In this document: piece after piece, positions 1-13,406 of the stretch
Numbering within the stretch: position 1 is the stretch's first letter
Layout of the letters: each line of letters begins with the position of its first letter
Assembly: GCF_001742145.1 (NCBI RefSeq)
Contig: NZ_CP015749.1
Span: forward strand, 1,984,001 to 2,048,000
DNA: 64,000 nt
DNA from: Pectobacterium parmentieri
Lineage (GTDB): Bacteria; Pseudomonadota; Gammaproteobacteria; Enterobacterales; Enterobacteriaceae
Direction of reading: 5' to 3'
Position numbers and translations under genes: made by a program
The notes under the pieces: model-generated
The model's database searches: none
What the model saw: the letters and a program-made list of their open reading frames with translations, nothing else
What the model was told of the DNA's origin: nothing

Positions 1-504
1 GGCAACCTGATTGGTGCGCTTTTCTTCGTTGGGCTTATTTGGTTCTCTGGCGAGCATATGGTCGCAAACGGCGCATGGGGCCTTAACGTCCTGCAAACAG
101 CGGAACACAAACTTGAACACACCTTTGTTGAAGCACTGTGTCTGGGGATCCTGGCCAACCTGCTAGTCTGTCTGGCTGTGTGGATGAGCTATTCAGGCCG
201 CACGCTTACCGATAAAATGTTTGCCATGATCCTGCCAGTCGCCATGTTCGTTTCTAGTGGTTTTGAGCACAGTATCGCCAACATGTTCATGGTTCCTATG
301 GGCATCGTTATCAAAAATTTTGCGGCCCCAGAATTCTGGAATGCCATTGGCATGGCGCCGTCTCAGTTTGAACATTTAACCGTCAGTCACTTCATTACCG
401 ATAATCTGATTCCCGTCACCCTAGGGAATATCATCGGCGGCGGTATAATGGTTGGTTTAACATATTGGGTAATTTATTTGCGCGGTGGAGACAAGCACCA
501 CTAA
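1..504 (+). CDS. focA: Formate channel FocA, 3' part only
   Basis: C-terminal 167 residues of the formate/nitrite transporter FocA, a pentameric inner-membrane channel that moves formate out of, and back into, fermenting cells. The frame is open from the first base of the window, so the start lies outside; the full family protein is about 285 residues, so roughly the first 40 percent is missing. Hydrophobic segments alternate with short loops, and the stretch around VSSGFEHSIANM near positions 250-290 is the conserved FNT-family signature. pflB starts 56 bp downstream on the same strand, the usual focA-pflB operon. An internal ATG at 58 is not the real start because the homology runs upstream of it. 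Confidence 0.95.
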   Translation, partial: GNLIGALFFVGLIWFSGEHMVANGAWGLNVLQTAEHKLEHTFVEALCLGILANLLVCLAVWMSYSGRTLTDKMFAMILPVAMFVSSGFEHSIANMFMVPMGIVIKNFAAPEFWNAIGMAPSQFEHLTVSHFITDNLIPVTLGNIIGGGIMVGLTYWVIYLRGGDKHH

Positions 505-560
505 GGTGCAATCGGCCGCAACGTCGGGTTTAAGAAATCCATATCAAAGGTAGGTGTAAA

Positions 561-2843
<2,283 letters not shown>

Positions 2844-2874
2844 TTTCCATGACTGTCTGAAAAGACGTAAAATG

Positions 2875-2902
2875 AAGGCTCCACGTCAGTGGGGCCTTTT
2901 TC
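2875..2902 (+). terminator. Terminator after pflB
   Basis: Stem AAGGCTCCAC (2875-2884) pairs with GTGGGGCCTT (2889-2898) around a 4-base loop with one G-T pair, followed by TTTTC. It lies 31 bp after the pflB stop and before pflA, so it probably attenuates read-through into pflA. Confidence 0.85.
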
Positions 2903-2932
2903 TTACCCTCGCTTGTCGTTCAGACTGTTAGC

Positions 2933-2985
2933 CTGTTTTGCCAGCTCGCCATGCTGCCCTATCATGTGGCGGGCTGGCAAAACAG
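2933..2985. repeat. Long inverted repeat between pflB and pflA
   Basis: CTGTTTTGCCAGC (2933-2945) is a perfect 13-bp inverted repeat of GCTGGCAAAACAG (2973-2985). The 27-base interior contains a further CGCCA/TGGCG pairing. No T-run follows, so it is not a classical terminator. It could be a processing or stability hairpin, or a regulator site upstream of a pflA promoter. Confidence 0.7.
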
Positions 2986-3112
2986 ATTCGACGCAGCATC
3001 TGTCATACGGTGTTTTTCTGCCAGGAAACGTCTGCCAGATCGATACCCGCTTTCTTATGACTGCGCTCATAAAGACCGCTATTGTCCGGTCAAATTTGGA
3101 GAAAACCTCGCA

Positions 3113-3853
3113 ATGTCAGTAATCGGTCGCATCCACTCCTTTGAATCCTGCGGCACTGTCGATGGCCCAGGCATCCGCTTCATCATCTTCTTCCAGGGTT
3201 GCCTGATGCGCTGTCTGTATTGCCATAACCGTGATACTTGGGATACACACGGTGGCAAAGAAGTGACAATTGAAGAACTCATGAAAGAAGTCGTGACCTA
3301 CCGCCATTTTATGAATGCATCCGGCGGCGGCGTAACAGCATCGGGCGGTGAGGCCATACTGCAAGCTGAGTTTGTACGCAACTGGTTCCGCGCCTGTAAA
3401 GCAGAAGGTATCAATACCTGTCTGGACACTAACGGATTCGTGCGCCGTTACGATCCCGTCATCGACGAGCTATTGGACGTCAGCGATTTAGTGATGCTCG
3501 ACCTGAAGCAAATGAACGATGATATACATCAGAATTTAGTTGGCGTATCGAATCACCGAACTCTGGATTTCGCTCGCTATCTGGCAAAACGTAACCAGCG
3601 TACCTGGATACGTTATGTGGTGGTGCCTGGCTGGTCTGACGACGATGCGTCCGCGCACAAACTGGGTGAGTTCACTAAGGATATGACGAACATCGAGAAA
3701 ATTGAACTTCTGCCCTACCACGAGCTTGGCAAACATAAGTGGATCGCAATGGGCGAAGAGTACAAATTGGACGGTGTTAAACCGCCGAAGGCCGATACGA
3801 TGGATCGCGTTAAATCAATTCTTGAAAGCTACGGCCACAAAGTAATCTACTAA
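3113..3853 (+). CDS. pflA: Pyruvate formate-lyase 1-activating enzyme
   Basis: Radical-SAM enzyme that abstracts a hydrogen from the PflB glycine to create the active radical; cytoplasmic. The [4Fe-4S] motif C30-x3-C34-x2-C37 (GCLMRCLYC) is present. The start was set at ATG 3113, giving 246 residues like E. coli PflA and beginning [12 protein letters not shown]; the open frame extends upstream to 2951 but that extension has no family counterpart. A GGAG ribosome-binding site lies just before the ATG. It is the third gene of the focA-pflB-pflA cluster, separated from pflB by a terminator and a large hairpin. Confidence 0.97.
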   Translation: MSVIGRIHSFESCGTVDGPGIRFIIFFQGCLMRCLYCHNRDTWDTHGGKEVTIEELMKEVVTYRHFMNASGGGVTASGGEAILQAEFVRNWFRACKAEGINTCLDTNGFVRRYDPVIDELLDVSDLVMLDLKQMNDDIHQNLVGVSNHRTLDFARYLAKRNQRTWIRYVVVPGWSDDDASAHKLGEFTKDMTNIEKIELLPYHELGKHKWIAMGEEYKLDGVKPPKADTMDRVKSILESYGHKVIY

Positions 3854-3871
3854 CCTTTGATGCTTTCTGCA

Positions 3872-3902
3872 AAAATAGCGCGCTCACGGCGCGCTATTTT
3901 CA
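3872..3902. terminator. Bidirectional terminator between pflA and the hydantoinase gene
   Basis: Perfect 12-bp stem AAAATAGCGCGC (3872-3883) and GCGCGCTATTTT (3889-3900) with loop TCACG. The A- and T-rich ends give a T-tract on either strand, so it can serve both pflA (+) and the convergent operon ending at 3940 (-). Confidence 0.88.
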
Positions 3903-3939
3903 TTCCAGCAGATTACCATCATTAAATCGTTACACTGCG

Positions 3940-5508
3940 CTAAGCCAGATTCCCTGCCGCTTTGATTTTTACCTGCACCGAATTCCCCGGCAGATAGGCC
4001 AAAGGAATTTCCTGATAGTCGATGATCTCAACGCTACCCGGCATGGCTCCCGTCTCTTCAGCAAGACAAATAGTTTGCTGCTGTAATTCCTTTTTTACCT
4101 CTTCACGATCGTGATCCGGCATTTTAACCACACGCTCGATCTGCGCCCCCACCTTCCCTAACGCCACCCCCACCGCATTTGCCGCATCGAAATTCAACGG
4201 ACGCATAACCTGGCTGACACCAGATAAAACGTCAGGCAGTAAAATACTTCCGCCGCCAACAAGCACCGCAGGAATAGCCGCACTTGACGATTTTATCCGG
4301 TCGATAGCACTTTCCACTTTATCAATCATCTGACGATAAGCCTGCTGGCAAAGCGCTTTATCCAGTTCAGGTAGCGGACGAGGAAGTGTGGATGTCCATC
4401 GCTCACGATGAAGGCGCAGCATGATATCGCTGAGCGTTAACGTCTCCCCGCCAAAGCTGATGCCCTGCTCAAGAAGACGATAGCCGACGCTGTCAGGCCC
4501 AAGGATGAGCGCCCCATCCGGAGACTGGCGAACACAGGTTCCACCACCAATACCGATAGAAATGATATCCGGCATCCTGAAATTCGTCCGCACATCACCC
4601 ACTTCAACGGCGATTGCCGACTCACGCGGAAAGCCATTCACCAACACGCCAATATCGGTTGTCGTACCGCCGACATCAATAATCAATGCATTATCCAATC
4701 CCGAAAGGTGGCACGCTCCACGAATAGAGTTCGTTGGCCCACAGGCCATCGTCAGAATCGGATATTGCTTCACCATACTTTCGGACATCAATGTGCCATC
4801 ATTTTGCCCAAAGAATGGCGTAGCTTTGATACCGTGCCGCATTAACGCTTGCGTAAAGCCGTTAACAAAACGGATGGCGGTGCTTTGCAACGACGCATTC
4901 AGGATTGTCGCATTTTCTCTTTCCAGTAATCCCGTGCTGCCTATCCGGTGGGATAACGACAGAGAAACATCAGGCAATGCCGCGTTCACCCACTGGGCAA
5001 CCCGCAACTCTTGCTCATTGTTTACAGGGGAAAATACGCCACAGATTGCCACGCTATCGACATGACCACGCATCTTGTCACAAACCGCCAGCACCTCATC
5101 CCTCAGTATGGGATGGATCTCACGACCATCAAATTCATAGCCGCCGTGAAGCTGGTAGAAATGTTTGCCTAACGTCTTTTGCCACTCGTCATCCCAGCCA
5201 AACAGCGGTGGGACGCTATCACTGCTTGGCAAATTCAGGCGCAATAATCCGACGCGATCCAGCCCTTTCCGCTCAACAATCGCATTAGTACATTGTGTTG
5301 TACCTAACATCGCATAGCGAATATGCTGCGACGCGATGCCAGACTGCGCCAATACTTCAGCAATCGCCCGTTCGATACCGCTGTAGATATCTATACTGGT
5401 AGGGCATTTGGCCGTCGCAATACAGCGTAGGTCAGCATCTAAAATTGCCGCATCCGTGTTTGTGCCGCCGACATCAATCCCGAGTCGGTAATCATGATTA
5501 TGTAACAT
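3940..5508 (-). CDS. Hydantoinase/oxoprolinase family protein
   Basis: About 522 residues of the hydantoinase A / oxoprolinase family (Hydant_A_N plus Hydantoinase_A), ATP-dependent cytoplasmic enzymes that open cyclic amides such as hydantoins or 5-oxoproline. Two phosphate-binding signatures of the actin-like ATPase fold are visible: GIDVGGTNTDAAI near the N-terminus and IIDVGGTTTDIGV near the middle. An open frame begins at a TTG at 5532, but the ATG at 5508 is preferred because an AAGG ribosome-binding site lies 8 bases before it. It is the last gene of a three-gene operon with the DUF917 gene and an NCS1 permease. No HyuB-type partner is present, so the true substrate is unknown. Confidence 0.85.
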   Translation of the reverse strand: MLHNHDYRLGIDVGGTNTDAAILDADLRCIATAKCPTSIDIYSGIERAIAEVLAQSGIASQHIRYAMLGTTQCTNAIVERKGLDRVGLLRLNLPSSDSVPPLFGWDDEWQKTLGKHFYQLHGGYEFDGREIHPILRDEVLAVCDKMRGHVDSVAICGVFSPVNNEQELRVAQWVNAALPDVSLSLSHRIGSTGLLERENATILNASLQSTAIRFVNGFTQALMRHGIKATPFFGQNDGTLMSESMVKQYPILTMACGPTNSIRGACHLSGLDNALIIDVGGTTTDIGVLVNGFPRESAIAVEVGDVRTNFRMPDIISIGIGGGTCVRQSPDGALILGPDSVGYRLLEQGISFGGETLTLSDIMLRLHRERWTSTLPRPLPELDKALCQQAYRQMIDKVESAIDRIKSSSAAIPAVLVGGGSILLPDVLSGVSQVMRPLNFDAANAVGVALGKVGAQIERVVKMPDHDREEVKKELQQQTICLAEETGAMPGSVEIIDYQEIPLAYLPGNSVQVKIKAAGNLA

Positions 5509-5518
5509 CGGGAAAGCC

Positions 5519-6628
5519 TTAGCGATTTGCAAGCTGTTCTATCGGCACATACTGCACCGGATAACCAAAATATCCAGGTCCTGCAACGTCAATCCCTTTC
5601 GGCGTTCGCCATTTGTCATTGCACGGATAGGCAATAACATCAACTCGCTGCCCATACCGTAAATGCTCCGTAATAATCGGGCGTCCGGTTTCACTGTCGA
5701 CTATAGAAATTAAATCAGGAACCACCGCCAGCAGATTATCCTGCGTAGGGTCGGCCGTCTGTGATGAACGATACGCCAACAATAGCTCGTTCTGGAAAAG
5801 CACCGTAAACGATTCGCCTTTGTCGCTCCCCATACCATCCAGCACCACTTTACCCCGTGCAAAACCGCCGGTTGTACGCCGAGCAACATCAACAATCTTT
5901 CCTGATGCAACAACATGGCCATTCAACACGGTAAGCAGAGACTGTACCGGATGGCTGCCCGACTGATGAGACTCCCGCAGCGTTTTCCCGATATTCTGCG
6001 CCAGTGTAAGTGTCCCTTTAATCGCGCTACGTTTGAGTTCGTGTCCACGGAGCGGATAATCACACATCGCGGAGGCTCCCCCCATCTGCTCCGTAATGAC
6101 TCTGGCTAGCCGTTCAGACCACACTCCATCAATCGGATTGAGGATAACCGAGTTACCTTTCTCATCAGCCAGCGTATTGGGTGCCGAAGATAAACCATCA
6201 AGGAAAAAGGTCACCATCTGTGCTTCGGGGAAGGCTCTCCCCATTGCATCACAATCAATAACCGGCAACCCTTTTTTAGCCGCAACAACAAATGGAATGA
6301 GGGAATTAATTCCACCAACTTCGATTGAAAATGTTCCTGAAGATGATTCCGCTAACACCGATTCCATCGTATCGAAGGCCAACAGAATTTGGCGCTGTGA
6401 AATAATTTTCTCCACAGAAACCGTAGGCGCGCCCATTGCGCTACATGGAAAAAAAAGCGAATTATCTTCGACATCATCGAGATTCATCAGAACAACAGGC
6501 CGAGTATTACGTAATGCATTCTTGGCAATCAGCGAACCAAGATAAGGGTCGCCCCCACCCCCAGTACCGAGAACTGACGCCCCCAGTGCAATATCATCTA
6601 TTGTTTCAGAATCAATATAACGGTTCAT
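5519..6628 (-). CDS. DUF917 domain protein
   Basis: 369 residues of the DUF917 family, whose members are commonly encoded beside hydantoinase A-like proteins and nucleobase permeases; no reaction is established for the family. The N-terminus has the typical glycine-rich GTGGGGDPY motif at about residues 22-30. No signal peptide or membrane segment is seen, so it is probably cytoplasmic. It starts 26 bp after the permease stop codon and ends 10 bp before the start of the hydantoinase-like gene, so the three genes are very likely co-transcribed and act in one pathway, perhaps uptake and opening of a cyclic amide. The ribosome-binding site (GGTAAG) is weak. Confidence 0.8.
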   Translation of the reverse strand: MNRYIDSETIDDIALGASVLGTGGGGDPYLGSLIAKNALRNTRPVVLMNLDDVEDNSLFFPCSAMGAPTVSVEKIISQRQILLAFDTMESVLAESSSGTFSIEVGGINSLIPFVVAAKKGLPVIDCDAMGRAFPEAQMVTFFLDGLSSAPNTLADEKGNSVILNPIDGVWSERLARVITEQMGGASAMCDYPLRGHELKRSAIKGTLTLAQNIGKTLRESHQSGSHPVQSLLTVLNGHVVASGKIVDVARRTTGGFARGKVVLDGMGSDKGESFTVLFQNELLLAYRSSQTADPTQDNLLAVVPDLISIVDSETGRPIITEHLRYGQRVDVIAYPCNDKWRTPKGIDVAGPGYFGYPVQYVPIEQLANR

Positions 6629-6654
6629 TACTTACCCAATAACCACTGAATAAC

Positions 6655-7986
6655 CTAGGATTTAGAGAACGAATGGGCAGACGTTACCAACTGCGGGAAC
6701 ATTTTCCGCATAGCGATATACATCACCAGGCTGATTATTATGCCATCCAATGTAGAAACGGATGTGATTGTAAACAAATCAAAGAAATCTGTAGCCGTTG
6801 CTAAGCTTACAAAACTGCCGGAGAGCCACGCGATGAATGCACAAATATTCAGCAATGGCGGTGGTGATTCGTCCTGTTTGAGACGCGAGGAATCAAAAAA
6901 GTAATATTCAGCAAGGTAAACCCCTGCAATAGGGGAAATCAGAACGCCTATTAGCGACAAAAATTGAGTAAAATTATTAATCATGCCGTTATAGGCAAGA
7001 GGCAAACCAGCAAATGCCATCACCACAACGAGTATTGGTCGAGGTATTGCTCTGATGACGACAGATAAACCTAGTGAAGCTGAAATTAGATTAGAACTAT
7101 TCGTCGTCCATTGAGCAAAAATTAAAATCACAATGGCTGACACACCAAGTCCAATACTAAAAAATATTTCAACCAAATCGTCGCTACCAACCATATGGGT
7201 TAATATGAGTGCAACAAGAATCGTGGAACTGTTCCCCAGTAAAAAACCCAAACCTGACCCTAGCATAGCGTCTTTACGTGTTCTGGAATAACGGGCAATA
7301 TCCGGTGATACAATACTTGCCGCCACTATCCAGATAGAAACAACGTAAGAAACCGCACTTCCTAAGCTTATTGGGTTTTTAATGGCAACCTCAGTGGGCG
7401 AAGAATGGCCGCTGGCTGCGAGATATATACCTGAGACAATGAGTATGAGCATTAGCGGGACGCTTAATATACTTAATTTCCCTAGCGACCTAACTCCCCA
7501 AATGGCTGTCAGTGCCATTAATGCCATGCCGAACAGCAAGACAAAAAAACGCCCAGGTTCAAGTTGATAATGTAAGAGCGCTTTTTGCAGCATTACGCCA
7601 AAAAAATCGAGTTGAAAAGCGAACCAACCAACCATCGAGATGGCGGAAAATACGCCAATCATTTTCCCACCTAGTCGCCCAAAAACGGAGATGCTGAGCA
7701 GCGTTGTTGATAACCCGCAGCCATAACCGACGTTAGCACATAATGCGGCGAGAATACCCAGCAAGACGGAGCCGATAATCGTGGCGCTGATAGCCTGAGA
7801 AAACGGCAGCCCACTACTTAGAAAAGACCCTAGAAACAAGCCAGAAATATCGATTCCCAAAGCCAACCATATTAAAGCAATGACATACCAGCTTTTTCTC
7901 ACTTCTACAGGGACAGGTTCGTATTCATAATCATAGATTTTCCGTTCCTGTTGTTGTTTTCCAGGTACAACATTTCCTTGAGACAT
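6655..7986 (-). CDS. NCS1-family nucleobase/cation symporter
   Basis: About 443 residues with roughly twelve hydrophobic segments, resembling the cytosine permease CodB branch of the NCS1 family (purines, pyrimidines, allantoin, hydantoins). The N-terminal cytoplasmic stretch contains YEYEPVPVEVRKSW, typical of this branch. The frame stays open upstream to 8178, but the start was placed at the second of two tandem ATGs (7986), where a GGAGG ribosome-binding site is correctly spaced; the upstream extension has no membrane or family character. It is first in the operon, so it probably imports the substrate of the two downstream proteins. Transcription may be controlled by the divergent LysR gene. 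Confidence 0.85.
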   Translation of the reverse strand: MSQGNVVPGKQQQERKIYDYEYEPVPVEVRKSWYVIALIWLALGIDISGLFLGSFLSSGLPFSQAISATIIGSVLLGILAALCANVGYGCGLSTTLLSISVFGRLGGKMIGVFSAISMVGWFAFQLDFFGVMLQKALLHYQLEPGRFFVLLFGMALMALTAIWGVRSLGKLSILSVPLMLILIVSGIYLAASGHSSPTEVAIKNPISLGSAVSYVVSIWIVAASIVSPDIARYSRTRKDAMLGSGLGFLLGNSSTILVALILTHMVGSDDLVEIFFSIGLGVSAIVILIFAQWTTNSSNLISASLGLSVVIRAIPRPILVVVMAFAGLPLAYNGMINNFTQFLSLIGVLISPIAGVYLAEYYFFDSSRLKQDESPPPLLNICAFIAWLSGSFVSLATATDFFDLFTITSVSTLDGIIISLVMYIAMRKMFPQLVTSAHSFSKS

Positions 7987-8063
7987 CATCCCTCCATCAA
8001 ATAAGCAGCAAATAATTATTGTATCGTGTGATATTTTATAGAGGTTGCCTGGCGGCGTATAGA

Positions 8064-8099
8064 ACAATGGTGTCGTCAGCAAGCTGACAACACCATTGT
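8064..8099. promoter_or_regulatory. Large palindrome between the permease and lysR genes
   Basis: ACAATGGTGTCGTCAGC (8064-8080) and GCTGACAACACCATTGT (8083-8099) form a 17-bp stem with one mismatch and a 2-base loop, about 80 bp upstream of the permease start. The half-site CAATGGTG occurs a third time within CACCAATGGTG at 8154-8164. It looks like an operator for the divergent LysR protein or a leader hairpin of the permease mRNA; the role is inferred. Confidence 0.6.
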
Positions 8100-8259
8100 G
8101 TCTATGGGAGACCCTGATGTGACGCATAAAACCACGCTCTTTTGTGGCAACCACACCAATGGTGCGGCGTAACAACACGATAAATGGGTTTCATATCGAT
8201 TAATACAGATATATTTTGATGTTAACATTCAGATATGTAATGTATGCGAAGGAAATGCT

Positions 8260-9201
8260 ATGCGCTTAGATAAACTGGAGATTCGCTGGTTAAAGCTATT
8301 TTGCAAAATCGTTGAAAAACAAGGAATTACCAACGCACAAACTGCAACGGGTCTGAGCCAACCCGTGTTAAGCCACTATCTATCTCGCCTTGAGGATACG
8401 CTTGGTCTTGTTTTGTGCGAACGCGGACGTGGTGGCTTTGCCTTAACAACTGAGGGGGAGGTTGTCTACCAGGAAGCAAAGTCTGTCATTTCCACACTTG
8501 ATGATTTTGCTAACAGGTTAGCCCGCATAAAGCATCAGCTTATAGGTAAAGTAAAGTTAGGCTGTCTAGATAATGTCGCTACCCACCCCAATAATGTTAT
8601 ATCTCAGGCGATAACCCGGCTTTATGCCCAAAGTCCCGAAGTCAATGTCGAACTTGATATTATGGAATACCTGCCGCTCATGGAACGGTTGAAAAATGGA
8701 CATCTCGATATTGTTCTAAGCGCTTTGCCTGATGACATTCCGGCAGATATTTTTTATGAACCTGTATTCGTTGAACACAGTTACTTTTATTCACTAGCAG
8801 AAAATGCTGAAATTATAGAGCGCGAATGGCTCAATGGTGAATTAAATCCTCGTAGAGTAATAATCGGTGGGCATGCCTTCAACGAAATATCTAAACAACT
8901 CGGTCCCGTAGCAAAACAAGGCTACCACCAAACAGCATGGCATCTTGAAGGTAGTCTATTACTCGTGCTAGCGGGAACGCATATTTGTTATCTTCCCGAC
9001 CATTATGCCGCATCTTGGGTGGAAAAAGGGAAACTAGCGGTAGTTGCTCCGGATCGCTTAAAGCTAACCAGCACATTTTATCTAGTGCGAAATGCAAAAC
9101 AGCGCCTTAGCCCAGTAGCCGAAGCGCTGTGGAATAATATGGTCGAAGCGGGACAAAGTTCGCTGGCCAGCCTCGATGCCGCTGACTCAAGCAGTAGCTA
9201 A
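8260..9201 (+). CDS. LysR-family transcriptional regulator
   Basis: 313 residues. The winged helix-turn-helix lies within residues 1-65 ([24 protein letters not shown]), followed by a substrate-binding domain (about 90-300) in which the cassette's metabolite would bind. The start ATG has a GAAGGA ribosome-binding site. It is divergent from the permease-DUF917-hydantoinase operon with 273 bp between starts, the usual geometry for a LysR protein regulating its neighbours and itself. The gene is more AT-rich than the surrounding core genes, consistent with the cassette being acquired. Its 3' end overlaps that of ycaD by about 15 bp. The effector is unknown. Confidence 0.88.
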   Translation: MRLDKLEIRWLKLFCKIVEKQGITNAQTATGLSQPVLSHYLSRLEDTLGLVLCERGRGGFALTTEGEVVYQEAKSVISTLDDFANRLARIKHQLIGKVKLGCLDNVATHPNNVISQAITRLYAQSPEVNVELDIMEYLPLMERLKNGHLDIVLSALPDDIPADIFYEPVFVEHSYFYSLAENAEIIEREWLNGELNPRRVIIGGHAFNEISKQLGPVAKQGYHQTAWHLEGSLLLVLAGTHICYLPDHYAASWVEKGKLAVVAPDRLKLTSTFYLVRNAKQRLSPVAEALWNNMVEAGQSSLASLDAADSSSS

Positions 9202-10341
9202 CGGCGTTGGATGGTGATTGGCTTTTCTGAGCAACAGCATCAGGTAGATCATGGCAATGGCTGCAATCAGAACAAACAGCAACCGATCGGAGTAGCTTTG
9301 CATCAATACTGCAGCAACGCTTGGCCCACAAAGGCTGCCAAGCGTGTAGCTGAGGAGCAGCGCTTGGTTCATGACCACGAGTTCATCAGGGCTCACTTTT
9401 TCGCATGCCCACGACATGGCAACGGGGTACAGCGTAAACCCCGCGCATCCCAGCAGGAACAGCGACGGAGCCATCGCATAGTGGCTGATACTTAGCATGG
9501 CAATGCAACCCACAATCACCACAAAAACCAACACCCGCAGAACCAACAATCGACCATAGCGATCCGCCAGTCGCCCAACAGGCCATTGACCGATGATACC
9601 GGAGCTGATTAACAGCGCCATCCAGTATCCAACCTGTGCATCATTCATTCCCTGATGGGAAAGATACAGCGGCATCAGGCCATACAATGAGCCTAAAATT
9701 GCGCCGGAAATAATACAACCGTGTATGCCTAAACGTGCACTGCGATACGACAGCATTTTCCACATATTGACAGGTTTTTCATGCTGTTTTGGCGGAGCGG
9801 GGAGACGAGTAAACAACAGCGGTAATACCGCTAAAATAACTAATGCAGCCATCCACGGCAGCACGCTCAATAATGACGTAGGCAACACGCTAAGCAACAG
9901 TTGTCCAATCACACTGCCGAGGTAATAAGCGATCATATAAGCAGCCAGTAGTTGCCCTCTCTGTGCAGATGTTCCACTGCACAACAAGGCACTTTCGACC
10001 ACAACCCAGATCAATGCACAACCAATCCCGGCAAGAAAACGCCAGAATAACCAGTTGCCAATATCCGTAGAAATGCCAAGCCCCACAATCGCAACGCTAA
10101 ATAATAAAGCTGCGAAATAATAGCTGCGGTTAAACCCATAAAGTTTGATTAATTTGCCGGCGAATAGCGTTCCAATCAGATTGCCAGCGAAATAGGATGA
10201 GCCAACCAGGCCCACCTGCCAGACGGGCAGAGCCTGATAACTCAACCAAAGTGGAACCAGTGTATTTAATACCGCAATACAAACCGTCAGCAGCAGAAGT
10301 CCGCAGAGCAATAACAGCACTGGGCGGGAATAAGCAGACAT
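9187..10341 (-). CDS. ycaD: MFS transporter YcaD
   Basis: Major-facilitator inner-membrane transporter, twelve predicted membrane helices, about 384 residues; closely matches E. coli YcaD, whose substrate is not firmly known. The motif [10 protein letters not shown] between the N- and C-terminal halves is the classic MFS loop. The start was set at ATG 10341 ([12 protein letters not shown]) by alignment to the family; the open frame continues to 10386 without support. In E. coli ycaD also lies between pflA and serS, so this is backbone and the preceding cassette is the inserted part. It converges on the lysR gene. Confidence 0.9.
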   Translation of the reverse strand: MSAYSRPVLLLLCGLLLLTVCIAVLNTLVPLWLSYQALPVWQVGLVGSSYFAGNLIGTLFAGKLIKLYGFNRSYYFAALLFSVAIVGLGISTDIGNWLFWRFLAGIGCALIWVVVESALLCSGTSAQRGQLLAAYMIAYYLGSVIGQLLLSVLPTSLLSVLPWMAALVILAVLPLLFTRLPAPPKQHEKPVNMWKMLSYRSARLGIHGCIISGAILGSLYGLMPLYLSHQGMNDAQVGYWMALLISSGIIGQWPVGRLADRYGRLLVLRVLVFVVIVGCIAMLSISHYAMAPSLFLLGCAGFTLYPVAMSWACEKVSPDELVVMNQALLLSYTLGSLCGPSVAAVLMQSYSDRLLFVLIAAIAMIYLMLLLRKANHHPTPLATA

Positions 10342-10656
10342 AGCGAAGTGGATAACCAAACAACCGGAGAAGAGTGAGCGCATCATGACACTGCGACTAT
10401 AAAAGTCAATCCGGGCAAAAGTGCTAAAACTTCTTTCTTAGATTATGGATTGAAAGAATTAATCAATACTCACAAAAAGGGCCATTGTTTTGAAAACAGA
10501 AGGTTACTACTCATCTGATTTTAAAACATTTTCAGCTTAGACATTAAGTAACAAAAGCGATATGGGATAGATAAGCTATTTTTACGATAAAAAAATATTA
10601 CCGAACACGGGACGTAAAAAAAGCGCCCTAAGGCGCTTGATTCAGATAACCGCAGT
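10342..10656. other. Intergenic region ycaD-serS
   Basis: About 315 bp between the ycaD start and the serS stop, AT-rich at 10420-10610. Apart from the serS terminator at its right end and the presumed ycaD promoter, I see no gene or repeat in it. Confidence 0.5.
10614..10638 (-). terminator. serS terminator
   Basis: AAGCGCC (10621-10627) pairs with GGCGCTT (10632-10638) around CTAA. On the minus strand the stem is followed by a run of seven T. It lies 18 bp after the serS stop. Confidence 0.88.
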
Positions 10657-12003
<1,347 letters not shown>

Positions 12004-12055
12004 CTACGCGGCCGGCTTCAGAAAATATCTCGACAACCTTACCGCAACGCTTAGT

Positions 12056-13399
12056 TCAACGGTAGCGTTTTGTCGGGCTATTTTGATCCTGAGTCGCTAG
12101 CCAGGCGAGCTTTTCACCAATTTTGCCCTCAAGGCCACGCGAGGTAGGCACGTAATAGTGCGTATCAGCCATTTCCGGGGGAAAGTAACTCTCTCCTGCC
12201 GCATAGGCGTTAGGTTCGTTGTGCGCGTACCGATACTCAGCTCCAAGTCCCATTTCTTTCATCAACCGGGTAGGCGCATTGCGCAAATGTTCGGGAACAT
12301 CATAATCTGGTTTCTCACGCGCATCCTGCATCGCTGCTTTGAAAGCGCTATATACCGCGTTACTTTTAGGGGCGCAGGCGAGATAAACGATAGCCTGTGC
12401 GATAGCACGTTCCCCCTCTGCCGGCCCAACGCGAGTGAAACAATCCCAGGCAGAGATAGCCACCTGCATCGCACGCGGATCGGCATTACCGACATCTTCT
12501 GAGGCAATCGCCAACAGTCGCCGCGCAACATACAGCGGATCGCCGCCCGCGGTGATGATTCGAGCGTACCAATAAAGTGCTGCATCCGGCGCAGACCCTC
12601 TCACCGATTTATGCAAAGCCGAAATCAGGTCGTAATAGCGATCGCCCTTGTTATCAAAACGGGCACTGCGTTCGCCAGCAATTTCATTGAGGAGAGCCGG
12701 CGTCAGGACACGCATCCCCTGCGCATCAATTTCCGCCATATCCGCCATCATTTCCAGACTATTCAACGCACGTCTGGCATCACCATTGACCAACTCAGCC
12801 AGCATTCGACCGGTTTCAGCAGGCAGGGCAATATTCTGCTCACCATATCCGCGCTCGCGGTCATTCATTGCCTGTAATAACACCTGTTCGATATCTTCTG
12901 CCGTCAACGCTTTTAGTAAATAGACGCGGGCGCGTGATAACAACGCGGAGTTGAGTTCAAAAGAAGGGTTTTCCGTTGTTGCGCCAATGAAGGTGATTGT
13001 CCCATCTTCAATATGTGGCAGAAACGCATCCTGCTGGCTTTTGTTGAAACGATGAACTTCATCAACAAACAAAATGGTACGTCGCCCTGCATTTCGATTT
13101 TGCCGAGCACGCTCAATCGCTTCACGAATTTCTTTGATGCCGGACGTCACGGCAGAAATGCGCTCGACATCCGCCTGCCCGTAATGCCCAATTAATTCTG
13201 CCAGCGTGGTTTTTCCCGTTCCTGGCGGCCCCCAGAGGATCATCGAGTGCAACTGCCCGGCCTCAATGGCTCGTGGCAGTGGCTTACCAGCGCCTAATAG
13301 GTGTTGTTGACCAATATATTGCGCCAATGTTGCTGGCCGCATACGCGCGGCCAGCGGTTGGAATTCATTATGGGAAAAATCAAGTGACAGGTTGCTCAC
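12056..13399 (-). CDS. rarA: Replication-associated recombination protein A
   Basis: AAA+ ATPase (also MgsA) acting at stalled replication forks with SSB and RecA. 447 residues as in E. coli. Walker A is GPPGTGKT, Walker B is the [10 protein letters not shown] region, and the sensor 1 region is GATTENPS; the C-terminal tetramerisation domain follows. The likely start is the GTG at 13399 ([13 protein letters not shown]), matching the family; the frame remains open up to 13480 inside lolA. Only a few bases separate it from the lolA stop, so the two are co-transcribed and probably translationally coupled. Confidence 0.96.
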   Translation of the reverse strand: MSNLSLDFSHNEFQPLAARMRPATLAQYIGQQHLLGAGKPLPRAIEAGQLHSMILWGPPGTGKTTLAELIGHYGQADVERISAVTSGIKEIREAIERARQNRNAGRRTILFVDEVHRFNKSQQDAFLPHIEDGTITFIGATTENPSFELNSALLSRARVYLLKALTAEDIEQVLLQAMNDRERGYGEQNIALPAETGRMLAELVNGDARRALNSLEMMADMAEIDAQGMRVLTPALLNEIAGERSARFDNKGDRYYDLISALHKSVRGSAPDAALYWYARIITAGGDPLYVARRLLAIASEDVGNADPRAMQVAISAWDCFTRVGPAEGERAIAQAIVYLACAPKSNAVYSAFKAAMQDAREKPDYDVPEHLRNAPTRLMKEMGLGAEYRYAHNEPNAYAAGESYFPPEMADTHYYVPTSRGLEGKIGEKLAWLATQDQNSPTKRYR

Positions 13400-13406
13400 G
13401 CTGGCC

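Noticed and set aside
6655-8178. Longer form of the NCS1 permease starting at 8178
   Set aside because: The extension would run through the palindrome and lacks a ribosome-binding site; the start at 7986 has a good one.
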